Shown in pieces: positions 33,605-41,737 of a DNA stretch of 64,000 nt; positions within the stretch are counted from its first letter, which is position 1, and the number at the start of each line of letters is the position of its first letter. The notes beneath the pieces are model-generated. The model was not told the origin of the DNA. It saw only the letters and a program-made list of their open reading frames with translations, and searched no databases. The stretch spans positions 97,954,368 through 98,018,367 of the forward strand of contig NC_058337.1 in the NCBI RefSeq assembly GCF_905475395.1, read 5' to 3'. The translations under genes and the position numbers were made by a program. This stretch comes from Chrysoperla carnea (Eukaryota; Arthropoda; Insecta; Neuroptera; Chrysopidae).

Positions 33605-33634
33605 AATTTAAGTCTGAAAAAAATGTATATATAT

Positions 33635-33900
33635 CAAATATGGTAGAAGCGATCAGAAAATCAGGACACCTTACCATTCATTATCATCCAAACTAAATGT
33701 GCATGCAACATTTCAGCTCAATCGGAAACCTGGAAGTGGATTAAATTTGTCTTGCAAGATTGCATATACCATGCACTACACCAGTCCATCACAACTATTA
33801 ATTAAATTAAATTTGTTGCGACAGCGGGAATCGAACCCGCTACCCTATATACCGCGGACGGAATTGGTTTCGCTTTAACCAACTGAGCTAATAGAGCGAC
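33635..33900 (-). mobile_element. tRNA-derived SINE
   Basis: On the minus strand the head carries box A TAGCTCAGTTGG (33879-33890) and box B GGTTCGATTCC (33827-33837). An unrelated body of about 175 bases follows, including TGGACTGGTGTAGTGCATGG and CAGGTTTCCGATTGAGCTGA. The 5' GTCGCTC does not pair with the 3' TGTCGCA and no standard anticodon stem forms, so it is not a working tRNA. The left end is uncertain. Confidence 0.7.
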
Positions 33901-34371
33901 TATTAAATAAAAGCTTGTAAAAAGAAAAAATATTGTGAAGAGTATTGATATGATTATAATATTCCTTTATCTCGTGAATTTCAAAATCCATTCATGTCTG
34001 AAGTAATTAGCGTAAGGAAAAAACTTGGCAACGGATATATACTTGCAATATTAACTTGTATATAAGGTGAAATACCTAGTATAGAATGTTAACATTCTAA
34101 GAAAGTAAAAAAGTAGATTTTTTTTTCATAATAAAAATTTATTCTTATAAAATTTTTATTTAAAAGTAAAACAGGTTGTATTATAGATGTGATAACATAA
34201 GATGATCTCTTATTAACAAATATAATTTATAAAAAAAAAGTGAGAATATTTATTTTTATCTAACATTCTTATTTACATTTCTTAAAATACTATAATATTA
34301 TGAAATTTTTAAACAACGCATCGTAGCGGTTGGCACGTGTTCGGACCACATTTGTATAAATACATATAATG

Positions 34372-34990
34372 AACATTTTTATACCATGCATATGAAATAT
34401 ACAAGGTATACTAATTTTAATCCCAAGTTTGTAACGCTTCAAAATATCAATACTATGAAGAAAATTTTGGTATAGGTGTTCATAAAATCACCTAATTAGT
34501 CTATTTACGGTTGTCTGTCTGTCTGTCGTCCGTCGTCTATCCGCCGGTCATTACGATTACTCAAAAACGAAAAGAGATATTAAGCTGAAATTATTATAGT
34601 GTGCTTAGGACGTAAAAAGTTAGGCTTAGTTCGTAAATGAGCAACATAGGTGAATTGGGTCTTGGATCCGTACGACCCATCTTGTAAACCGTTAGGTATA
34701 GAACAAAAGTTTAGAGTTAAAAAATGTTCCTTACAGAAAAATTAACAACTTTTGTTTGAAACATTTTTTCGTAAACGTCACTGTTTATTCTTGAGGTCGC
34801 AAATAAGGACAAAATTTTGATGTTCTTTTTCTTCAAAATTATATTCTTGAAAAACCCTTTCGGCCGCCATAATTTTGTTGGTTTTTTCAATTCTTCTAAT
34901 TTATAAAAAAATAATGCAAACACTGATATTCAACACATTCTGTACAGGGTATTTCAACAATTAACTCAGTCAATTGTTTGTTTTCCCTTG
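34372..34990 (+). repeat. Dispersed repeat family A, longest copy
   Basis: Runs from TTTTTATACCATGCATATGA through CCCAAGTTTGTAACGCTTC, TATAGGTGTTCATAAAATCA, a GTCTGTCTGTC stretch, AAACGAAAAGAGATATTAAG, GACCCATCTTGTAAACCGTT and GTACAGGGTATTTCAACAAT to ACTCAGTCAATTGTTTG. No transposase; no clear target duplication. Confidence 0.8.
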
Positions 34991-35560
34991 TTTTTTGTTC
35001 AAAACAATTCGAATTTACTGAAATAAAAGAACATAAAAATATGATTCAAATTTTTGATCGATAAATTGCTTTCGATAGTAAACGTGTCTTGGTTGATAAT
35101 ATATGAGGGTGGATGTTTAGTCGCCCTTCAAAACTACATCACATGTATTATTATTTTTACCCTAAGGGCGATTTTATTTTAAGAAATTAACGTATAGTTT
35201 ATTTGAAATTAACTTAATATTTCGATTTCGATTGGTTGAACAAAAACTATTGCATGTTTACATTTTTTTTTTTTCAAAAAGTGAATATTAGTTATATAAA
35301 ATATTAAAATTTATGCAGAAATATTTTATTACAGTGGCGTGAGGGCGAGGGGTAGGAATTTTGTTATTTTTATTATAAATATATTTTGATTTATGTCTGT
35401 ATTTGGTGATCATAATTTTTATTTATGTTTTATTAGTTAGTGTATGCGTTTATGGACAGTCAACATTTTGTGTATTGACAATCGTGGAACAACGGATGTC
35501 TTATCCTCATGTCATGTACACTTCCGGCGATGTTAGGGGCGCCGACTGTTTTGTTACTTA
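34991..35560. other. Intron stretch before the retrotransposon array
   Basis: No feature assigned. CAGTGGCGTGAGGGCGAGGG at 35334 looks like a hAT-type end, but no matching second end was found. Confidence 0.35.
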
Positions 35561-35562
35561 CC

Positions 35563-35565
<3 letters not shown>

Positions 35566-35623
<58 letters not shown>
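35566..35623. repeat. (AT)n microsatellite at retrotransposon insertion site
   Basis: About 28 AT units directly left of the first LTR. TATATATA also follows the third LTR (45264 on), so the array was inserted into this tract. Confidence 0.95.
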
Positions 35624-35627
<4 letters not shown>

Positions 35628-36001
35628 AGAAAGTTTACTTTCTTATATCTATATCGAATTTACCGCGTTTTATAAGGCCGATAAATTAGGAATTATTTTA
35701 AAATGACAGATATAAAGAATATGGTGATCAATACAGATTAGTGATAAATGAAATTATATGAAATGAAATAATATAATAATTATATTAGTGATAAATAAAA
35801 TAATCAATTTGGATATAATTTGTGTGCAACAAACATTGAATGTAGTTTCTTTGTTTATTACAGGTATTGTAATTTATTATTATTAAATTATTATTTAACC
35901 TGTAATTATGAATTTTAAATAAAATAAAAAACTTTGTTTATTACAGAGAAAACTGTTTCATGTTTATTCGTTATTTTATTTACCAAATTGTTAACATTAT
36001 A
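35624..36001 (+). repeat. LTR 1 (5')
   Basis: Starts TGTAAGAAAG after (AT)n. Shared sequence with LTR 3 runs to 36001 and stops at the base where the proposed primer-binding site begins. A canonical TGT...ACA end would instead be at 35996. It contains a TATA-like TATAAT (35814-35819), the 11-base GAATGTAGTTT (35838-35848) and AATAAA signals near 35917-35930, which fits U3-R-U5 order. Confidence 0.9.
35838..35848 (+). promoter_or_regulatory. Putative RNA 5' end / self-primer in LTR 1
   Basis: GAATGTAGTTT pairs perfectly over 11 bases with the site after the LTR, and the match does not extend further. If Tf1-like, transcription would start at 35838, about 24 bases after a TATAAT. Copies are at 40469-40479 and 45100-45110. 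Confidence 0.45.
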
Positions 36002-36012
36002 AAACTACATTC
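36002..36012 (+). promoter_or_regulatory. Putative self-priming primer-binding site, unit 1
   Basis: AAACTACATTC is the exact reverse complement of GAATGTAGTTT at 35838-35848 in the LTR. No TGG-initial tRNA-type site is found between the LTR and gag. In Tf1-type elements the first 11 bases of the RNA prime at such a site. Function is inferred. Confidence 0.55.
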
Positions 36013-36026
36013 TCGTTTATGAGAAA

Positions 36027-37106
36027 ATGGAAAAATTACAATTTGAATTCAAAGTAGTTGCGGCTGAAGGTGGAAAGTCAAACGTGTTGGCCATAACCTC
36101 AATTAGCACTCAAGATAACAAGAAATACTACATACCTGAGGAAGAATCAGATGTTTATAAGCATGAATTGCTTGTAGCAACATCAAATTTTGTTAAAATA
36201 AAAAAAAGTTTGAAGAAAAGACATCAAACACGAAATATATGGATTACGTTAACAAAAGAAATGAAAGATCAGTATTTTGATGAAGACGGAAATTTACAAT
36301 TCAATGATCAGTATCTAGAAGAGGTAAATACATTAAATGAAAATCCAATGGTTCAAAATGATTCATTATCTGCATTATTAGAAAAAATTTTTGAAAATAC
36401 ACAAAAATCCGAAGAAAAAAAAGTGTCGTCAATAATTAAAGAATTTACTGTAGAAAAATTCAATAGTAAAACTACCAACGCTAATCAGTGGATAAATGAG
36501 TTTGAGAAAGAATGTGCAAAATTCGAAATTGAACAGGATCGGAAAAAAATTGACGCATTAAAATTTTTCCTCGACAAACCATACTTAGATTGGTATAGCA
36601 ATACGATGTTAAAATTACCCACAGATGCAGAATGGAATGACTGGAAAAAGAATTTTTGTGAAACATTTGCCAACAAGGGCTGGTCCCCAATAAGATTTGC
36701 TTTCCACTATAAATATCAAATAGGAAATTTGGTGGATTACGCAATAAAAAAAGAAAAATTATTATTAGAAGTTAGAAAAGATATTGACATAGGTACATTA
36801 ATTGATTTAATAGCCATTGGCTTACCTAATTTCATTGCTGACAAAATTGATAGAGAAACTATTGAATCTACCGAAGAATTGTGCAACGAATTAGGAAAAT
36901 TAGAACACTGTGTTTTGAAGAAAACTACAAATAAAATACCAAGCACGTATGATAATCAAAAAAAAGTACCGTGCAAAATATGCAAAGATAATGGAAAGGG
37001 GAATAGATTCCATCCAGAAAATAAATGTTGGTTCAATAGAGATGAACACAAATTGGAAAACACATCTTTACTAGACGTGGTTGAATTTCAAGAAAAAAAA
37101 AACTAA
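36027..37106 (+). CDS. gag: Retrotransposon Gag, unit 1
   Basis: Structural capsid/nucleocapsid polyprotein of 359 residues that packages element RNA in cytoplasmic particles. The ATG lies only 14 bases after the putative primer-binding site. A capsid-like central part (EFTVEKFNSKTTNANQWINE, later FFLDKPYLDWY) resembles Ty3/Gypsy Gag. Near the C-terminus, residues 316-334 form one zinc-knuckle-like motif C-x2-C-x9-H-x4-C, not the usual C-x2-C-x4-H-x4-C. The frame ends at TAA right after the heptamer A AAA AAC (37097-37103), so read-through into pol should occur by -1 slippage. Confidence 0.9.
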   Translation: MEKLQFEFKVVAAEGGKSNVLAITSISTQDNKKYYIPEEESDVYKHELLVATSNFVKIKKSLKKRHQTRNIWITLTKEMKDQYFDEDGNLQFNDQYLEEVNTLNENPMVQNDSLSALLEKIFENTQKSEEKKVSSIIKEFTVEKFNSKTTNANQWINEFEKECAKFEIEQDRKKIDALKFFLDKPYLDWYSNTMLKLPTDAEWNDWKKNFCETFANKGWSPIRFAFHYKYQIGNLVDYAIKKEKLLLEVRKDIDIGTLIDLIAIGLPNFIADKIDRETIESTEELCNELGKLEHCVLKKTTNKIPSTYDNQKKVPCKICKDNGKGNRFHPENKCWFNRDEHKLENTSLLDVVEFQEKKN

Positions 37107-40100
37107 TCAGCACACCATTAATCTCAATTAAAATTAAATTAAATAATACACTGGAAGTTCAGGCAATTTATGATACAGGTTCCACTGTATCATTAATAAA
37201 CATAAAATTACTTAATCTACAAATGATTAAATCCAGTGTAAAAGACAACGTATTCTTAAAATCGATTAATGGTGTGAAAGCAACAAGAGGTATTATAAAA
37301 ATAAAGGTCAAAATCATAAATATTGAAGAAGAAGTTATGGTATGTGTTATTGATAATAATGATTTCAATCATGATTTCTTGATTGGTCTAGACCTTATAA
37401 AAAAATTTAATTTATGTCAAAATGACAAACTTAAAATTGAGCAAAATAGCTCAAATAAACCTTATACAAAAACAGAGCCTACAATTCCCATTACAGAGGG
37501 TAAGGGCAAAATTAGAAATAAACCTATACAATCTATAGAAAAAAAAGAAAATAATTTAGATTTACAAATAAATTTTAATGAAGATATTACAATTAATAAT
37601 TTTGAAGTTATAACAAATGATTGCAATACTGAAAGAAAAATCGAAATACAGAATTTAATAAATAAATATTCATCAATATTCGCAAAAGATAAGTTTGACG
37701 TTGGAACGGTGAAAAAGTATGAAGCAAGGATTGATCTACAAATAGACAAATATTGCAGCAAAAGACCGTATAGGTGCACTATTGCAGATAAAAAAGAAAT
37801 TGAACAACAAATAGCAAGACTATTAGAAAAAAAATTAATAGAAGAATCCTATAGCCCGTTTGCAGCCCCAGTTACATTGGCCTACAAACGAGACGAAGGA
37901 AAAAAAAGCCGTCTATGTATAGATTTTAGAGATCTAAATAAAATAGTAGTGCCGGAACCTCAACCATTCCCGAGAATAGAAGACCTTTTAGTTAAAACAC
38001 GAAATTGTAAATTTTTTTCAAAATTAGATATTAATTCAGCGTTCTGGTCGATTCCATTACGGATTGAAGACAGAAAAAAAACAGGATTTGTCACAGAAGA
38101 TGGTCATTATGAATGGACCTGTTTACCATTCGGACTGAAAACAAGTCCAGCAATATTCCAAAGGATATTAAGTAATATTATTAGAAAAAATAAACTATCC
38201 GAATTCACCGCCAATTATATTGATGACATTCTGGTTTTCTCTAAAACATTTAAAGAACATGTAGCTCATCTTGAAAAATTATTATCAGCAATACGATCAG
38301 AAGGTTTCAGACTAAAATTATTAAAATGTGAATTCAACATGGACTCAGTAAAATACCTAGGACATGTGATTAAATATAATTCAGTCTCACCATTGAAAGA
38401 TAATTTAATAGCCATAAAGAATTTTCCAACACCTAAGAATCAAAAAAATATCAGACAATTTCTAGGGAAAATTAATTTTTATAACGAATATATACCAAAG
38501 AAAACTGTTGTATTAGAACCATTACATAAGTTATTGAGGAAAAACCAGAAATTCGAATGGTCTGAAGAATGTCAGAAAGTTTTCGACTATTTAAAAAACT
38601 TTTTATGTACAGAACCAGTACTAGCTATTTACGACCCAGAACTACCTATTCATGTGTATACAGATGGAAGTATACTAGGAATTGGAGCCGTAATGAAGCA
38701 ACCACAACCAGACGATGACGGAAAAGAAAAGCCAGTTGCTTATTTTTCCAAAAAGCTTAATGAAGCACAAAAAAAGAAAAAGGCGATTTATTTAGAAACA
38801 TTGGCAGCAAAAGAGGCTGTACTCTATTGGCAACATTGGCTGATGGGAAAATCATTTACAATATTTACAGATCACAAACCTCTACAAGATCTAAATATAA
38901 AAGCTAGGCCTGATGAAGAGCTAGGTGATTTAACTTTTTATTTATCTCAATTTGATGTAAAAATTATATATAACCCTGGAAAATTCAACCTGGAAGCGGA
39001 CTGTTTAAGCAGAAATCCAGTGCTAGAACCAGAAGAAATCCAAAGAAATTCGATAAGAATAGTCAACTTAATAAGTTTTGAAGAGATCAAAAATGATCAA
39101 GAAAAAAATAAAAATATAAAGATAGAAAATAAAAATTTGACACAGAAAAAGAATATATTTTTTAAGATATTAAAGAAGAAAGAGAAAATTATTCTATCAG
39201 AAACATTCAGTAAAAATCTTATGGAAAAAGTACACATAAGCATGGGTCATATTGGCATAAATCAGATGATGTCGTTATTATCGCCACATTACACGTCAAA
39301 TAATTTCCAAAAGAATATAAAAAACATATGTGAAACTTGTGAAATTTGCATCAAAAATAAAACGAGATATAAAAATAATTATGGATTGTTATCTCAACTA
39401 GGTCCTGCTAGAAAACCATTTGAAATTGTGTCAATAGACACAATAGGCGGATTTGGAGGTAATAGATCAACAAAAAAATATTTGCATCTGTTAATAGACC
39501 ATTTCACTAGGTATGCAATCATATTAACTTCTAAAACACAAGTTGCAACGGATTTCATGAAGATAACAAACGAAGCAATAAAAGAAAGCGATATAGGAAA
39601 AATCTTGACAGACCAGTACCCGGGTATCAACTCAAAAGAGTTTAAAAATTTCTTAAATGAAAAAAACATTCCATTAATATTCACCGCAGTTAACGCACCT
39701 TTTTCTAATGGGCTAAACGAAAGATTTAATCAAACTCTGGTAAATAGAATCAGATGTAAAATGATGGAACAAAAAAACAAAGTTGCGTGGACAACAATTG
39801 CTCATAAATGTGTTGAAGAATATAATAAAACGATTCATACAGTCACAAGATTCAGTCCTGAATATTTGTTGAAAGGAGCAAGTAGTGAAATATTACCTGA
39901 AGAACTAAAACCAGAAAATACATATGAAAATCTGATTCAAGATAGAAAAACTGCACTGAGAAATAGTATAAAATATCATCAATATAATAAAAAACTGTTC
40001 GACAAAAATAGAAAGGAATACGAATATAAAATAGGTGATCTTGTATTTGTGGAAAACGGAAATCGTCTCAATAGAAGAAAATTAGATGAAATTCGAATAG

Positions 40101-40228
40101 GTCCATATAAAATTGAAGAAAAAATCTCGAACTCTATATATAGAATTGACACAGGACACAAGAAGAAAGAATCCAATATGTTCCACATTACGAAGTTGAT
40201 TCCAGCACCAAGAAAAGAAAATACTTGA
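37085..40228 (+). CDS. pol: Retrotransposon Pol polyprotein, unit 1
   Basis: Open in the -1 frame from 37085, overlapping gag by 22 bases; the first internal ATG (37223) would leave out the protease active site, so frameshift expression is favoured. Order: aspartic protease (AIYDTGSTVSLI), reverse transcriptase (LCIDFRDLN, LPFGLKTSPAIFQ, YIDDIL with the catalytic Asp pair), tether and RNase H (VYTDGS, LETLAAKEAV, TDHKPL, EADCLS), integrase zinc-binding HHCC (H-I-S-M-G-H ... CETCEIC), integrase core with D, D and E in SIDTIG, LTDQYPG and NGLNERFNQ, and a C-terminal GPYKIEEK tail typical of GPY/F integrases. No key residue is missing by eye. Copies itself through RNA in particles. Confidence 0.93.
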   Translation: MSRKKKLISTPLISIKIKLNNTLEVQAIYDTGSTVSLINIKLLNLQMIKSSVKDNVFLKSINGVKATRGIIKIKVKIINIEEEVMVCVIDNNDFNHDFLIGLDLIKKFNLCQNDKLKIEQNSSNKPYTKTEPTIPITEGKGKIRNKPIQSIEKKENNLDLQINFNEDITINNFEVITNDCNTERKIEIQNLINKYSSIFAKDKFDVGTVKKYEARIDLQIDKYCSKRPYRCTIADKKEIEQQIARLLEKKLIEESYSPFAAPVTLAYKRDEGKKSRLCIDFRDLNKIVVPEPQPFPRIEDLLVKTRNCKFFSKLDINSAFWSIPLRIEDRKKTGFVTEDGHYEWTCLPFGLKTSPAIFQRILSNIIRKNKLSEFTANYIDDILVFSKTFKEHVAHLEKLLSAIRSEGFRLKLLKCEFNMDSVKYLGHVIKYNSVSPLKDNLIAIKNFPTPKNQKNIRQFLGKINFYNEYIPKKTVVLEPLHKLLRKNQKFEWSEECQKVFDYLKNFLCTEPVLAIYDPELPIHVYTDGSILGIGAVMKQPQPDDDGKEKPVAYFSKKLNEAQKKKKAIYLETLAAKEAVLYWQHWLMGKSFTIFTDHKPLQDLNIKARPDEELGDLTFYLSQFDVKIIYNPGKFNLEADCLSRNPVLEPEEIQRNSIRIVNLISFEEIKNDQEKNKNIKIENKNLTQKKNIFFKILKKKEKIILSETFSKNLMEKVHISMGHIGINQMMSLLSPHYTSNNFQKNIKNICETCEICIKNKTRYKNNYGLLSQLGPARKPFEIVSIDTIGGFGGNRSTKKYLHLLIDHFTRYAIILTSKTQVATDFMKITNEAIKESDIGKILTDQYPGINSKEFKNFLNEKNIPLIFTAVNAPFSNGLNERFNQTLVNRIRCKMMEQKNKVAWTTIAHKCVEEYNKTIHTVTRFSPEYLLKGASSEILPEELKPENTYENLIQDRKTALRNSIKYHQYNKKLFDKNRKEYEYKIGDLVFVENGNRLNRRKLDEIRIGPYKIEEKISNSIYRIDTGHKKKESNMFHITKLIPAPRKENT
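37097..37103 (+). promoter_or_regulatory. -1 ribosomal frameshift slippery site, unit 1
   Basis: A AAA AAC is in the correct register of the gag frame and is followed at once by the gag stop TAA. The -1 frame is open from 37085 into pol, so one slip links Gag to protease. I did not identify a downstream RNA structure. Confidence 0.75.
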
Positions 40229-40242
40229 GAATTTTCTCTCCT

Positions 40243-40254
40243 AGGGGAGGGAGA
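40243..40254 (+). promoter_or_regulatory. Polypurine tract, unit 1
   Basis: AGGGGAGGGAGA ends directly at the TG of LTR 2; it is the usual primer for plus-strand DNA synthesis. Confidence 0.85.
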
Positions 40255-40632
40255 TGTAAGAAAGTTTACTTTCTTATATCTATATCGAATTTACCGCGTT
40301 TTATAAGGCCGATAAATTAGGAATTATTTTAAAATGACAGATATAAAGAATATGGTGATCAATACAGATTAGTGATAAATGAAATTATATGAAATGAAAT
40401 AATATAATAATTATATTAGTGATAAATAAAATAATCAATTTGGATATAATTTGTGTGCAACAAACATTGAATGTAGTTTCTTTGTTTATTACAGGTATTG
40501 TAATTTATTATTATTAAATTATTATTTAACCTGTAATTATGAATTTTAAATAAAATAAAAAACTTTGTTTATTACAGAGAAAACTGTTTCATGTTTATTC
40601 GTTATTTTATTTACCAAATTGTTAACATTATA
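40255..40632 (+). repeat. LTR 2 (shared, middle)
   Basis: Identical by eye to LTR 1. It serves as 3' LTR of the first unit (polypurine tract AGGGGAGGGAGA just before it) and 5' LTR of the second (primer-binding-type sequence just after it). Confidence 0.9.
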
Positions 40633-40643
40633 AAACTACATTC
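40633..40643 (+). promoter_or_regulatory. Putative self-priming primer-binding site, unit 2
   Basis: Same 11-base sequence and position as in unit 1, directly after LTR 2. Confidence 0.5.
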
Positions 40644-40657
40644 TCGTTTATGAGAAA

Positions 40658-41737
40658 ATGGAAAAATTACAATTTGAATTCAAAGTAGTTGCGGCTGAAG
40701 GTGGAAAGTCAAACGTGTTGGCCATAACCTCAATTAGCACTCAAGATAACAAGAAATACTACATACCTGAGGAAGAATCAGATGTTTATAAGCATGAATT
40801 GCTTGTAGCAACATCAAATTTTGTTAAAATAAAAAAAAGTTTGAAGAAAAGACATCAAACACGAAATATATGGATTACGTTAACAAAAGAAATGAAAGAT
40901 CAGTATTTTGATGAAGACGGAAATTTACAATTCAATGATCAGTATCTAGAAGAGGTAAATACATTAAATGAAAATCCAATGGTTCAAAATGATTCATTAT
41001 CTGCATTATTAGAAAAAATTTTTGAAAATACACAAAAATCCGAAGAAAAAAAAGTGTCGTCAATAATTAAAGAATTTACTGTAGAAAAATTCAATAGTAA
41101 AACTACCAACGCTAATCAGTGGATAAATGAGTTTGAGAAAGAATGTGCAAAATTCGAAATTGAACAGGATCGGAAAAAAATTGACGCATTAAAATTTTTC
41201 CTCGACAAACCATACTTAGATTGGTATAGCAATACGATGTTAAAATTACCCACAGATGCAGAATGGAATGACTGGAAAAAGAATTTTTGTGAAACATTTG
41301 CCAACAAGGGCTGGTCCCCAATAAGATTTGCTTTCCACTATAAATATCAAATAGGAAATTTGGTGGATTACGCAATAAAAAAAGAAAAATTATTATTAGA
41401 AGTTAGAAAAGATATTGACATAGGTACATTAATTGATTTAATAGCCATTGGCTTACCTAATTTCATTGCTGACAAAATTGATAGAGAAACTATTGAATCT
41501 ACCGAAGAATTGTGCAACGAATTAGGAAAATTAGAACACTGTGTTTTGAAGAAAACTACAAATAAAATACCAAGCACGTATGATAATCAAAAAAAAGTAC
41601 CGTGCAAAATATGCAAAGATAATGGAAAGGGGAATAGATTCCATCCAGAAAATAAATGTTGGTTCAATAGAGATGAACACAAATTGGAAAACACATCTTT
41701 ACTAGACGTGGTTGAATTTCAAGAAAAAAAAAACTAA
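40658..41737 (+). CDS. gag: Retrotransposon Gag, unit 2
   Basis: Same 359-residue product as unit 1 with no difference seen, including the C-x2-C-x9-H-x4-C motif and the A AAA AAC heptamer (41728-41734) before the stop. The intact second copy shows that neither unit has begun to decay. Confidence 0.9.
   Translation: MEKLQFEFKVVAAEGGKSNVLAITSISTQDNKKYYIPEEESDVYKHELLVATSNFVKIKKSLKKRHQTRNIWITLTKEMKDQYFDEDGNLQFNDQYLEEVNTLNENPMVQNDSLSALLEKIFENTQKSEEKKVSSIIKEFTVEKFNSKTTNANQWINEFEKECAKFEIEQDRKKIDALKFFLDKPYLDWYSNTMLKLPTDAEWNDWKKNFCETFANKGWSPIRFAFHYKYQIGNLVDYAIKKEKLLLEVRKDIDIGTLIDLIAIGLPNFIADKIDRETIESTEELCNELGKLEHCVLKKTTNKIPSTYDNQKKVPCKICKDNGKGNRFHPENKCWFNRDEHKLENTSLLDVVEFQEKKN

Noticed and set aside
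33813-33900. tRNA gene on the minus strand
   Set aside because: Box A and box B are good, but the acceptor arms do not pair and no normal anticodon stem-loop forms; the sequence continues as a SINE body.
35334-35360. hAT transposon beginning CAGTGGCGTG
   Set aside because: Only one end seen; no inverted partner within the flanking sequence.
36001-36030. tRNA primer-binding site for the retrotransposon
   Set aside because: The only TGG near the LTR end is within the gag start (ATGG), and no stretch resembles a tRNA 3' end.
36481-40188. Minus-strand open frames over gag and pol (and the same in unit 2)
   Set aside because: Low stop frequency opposite A-rich coding sequence; no family likeness; duplicated only because the unit is duplicated.
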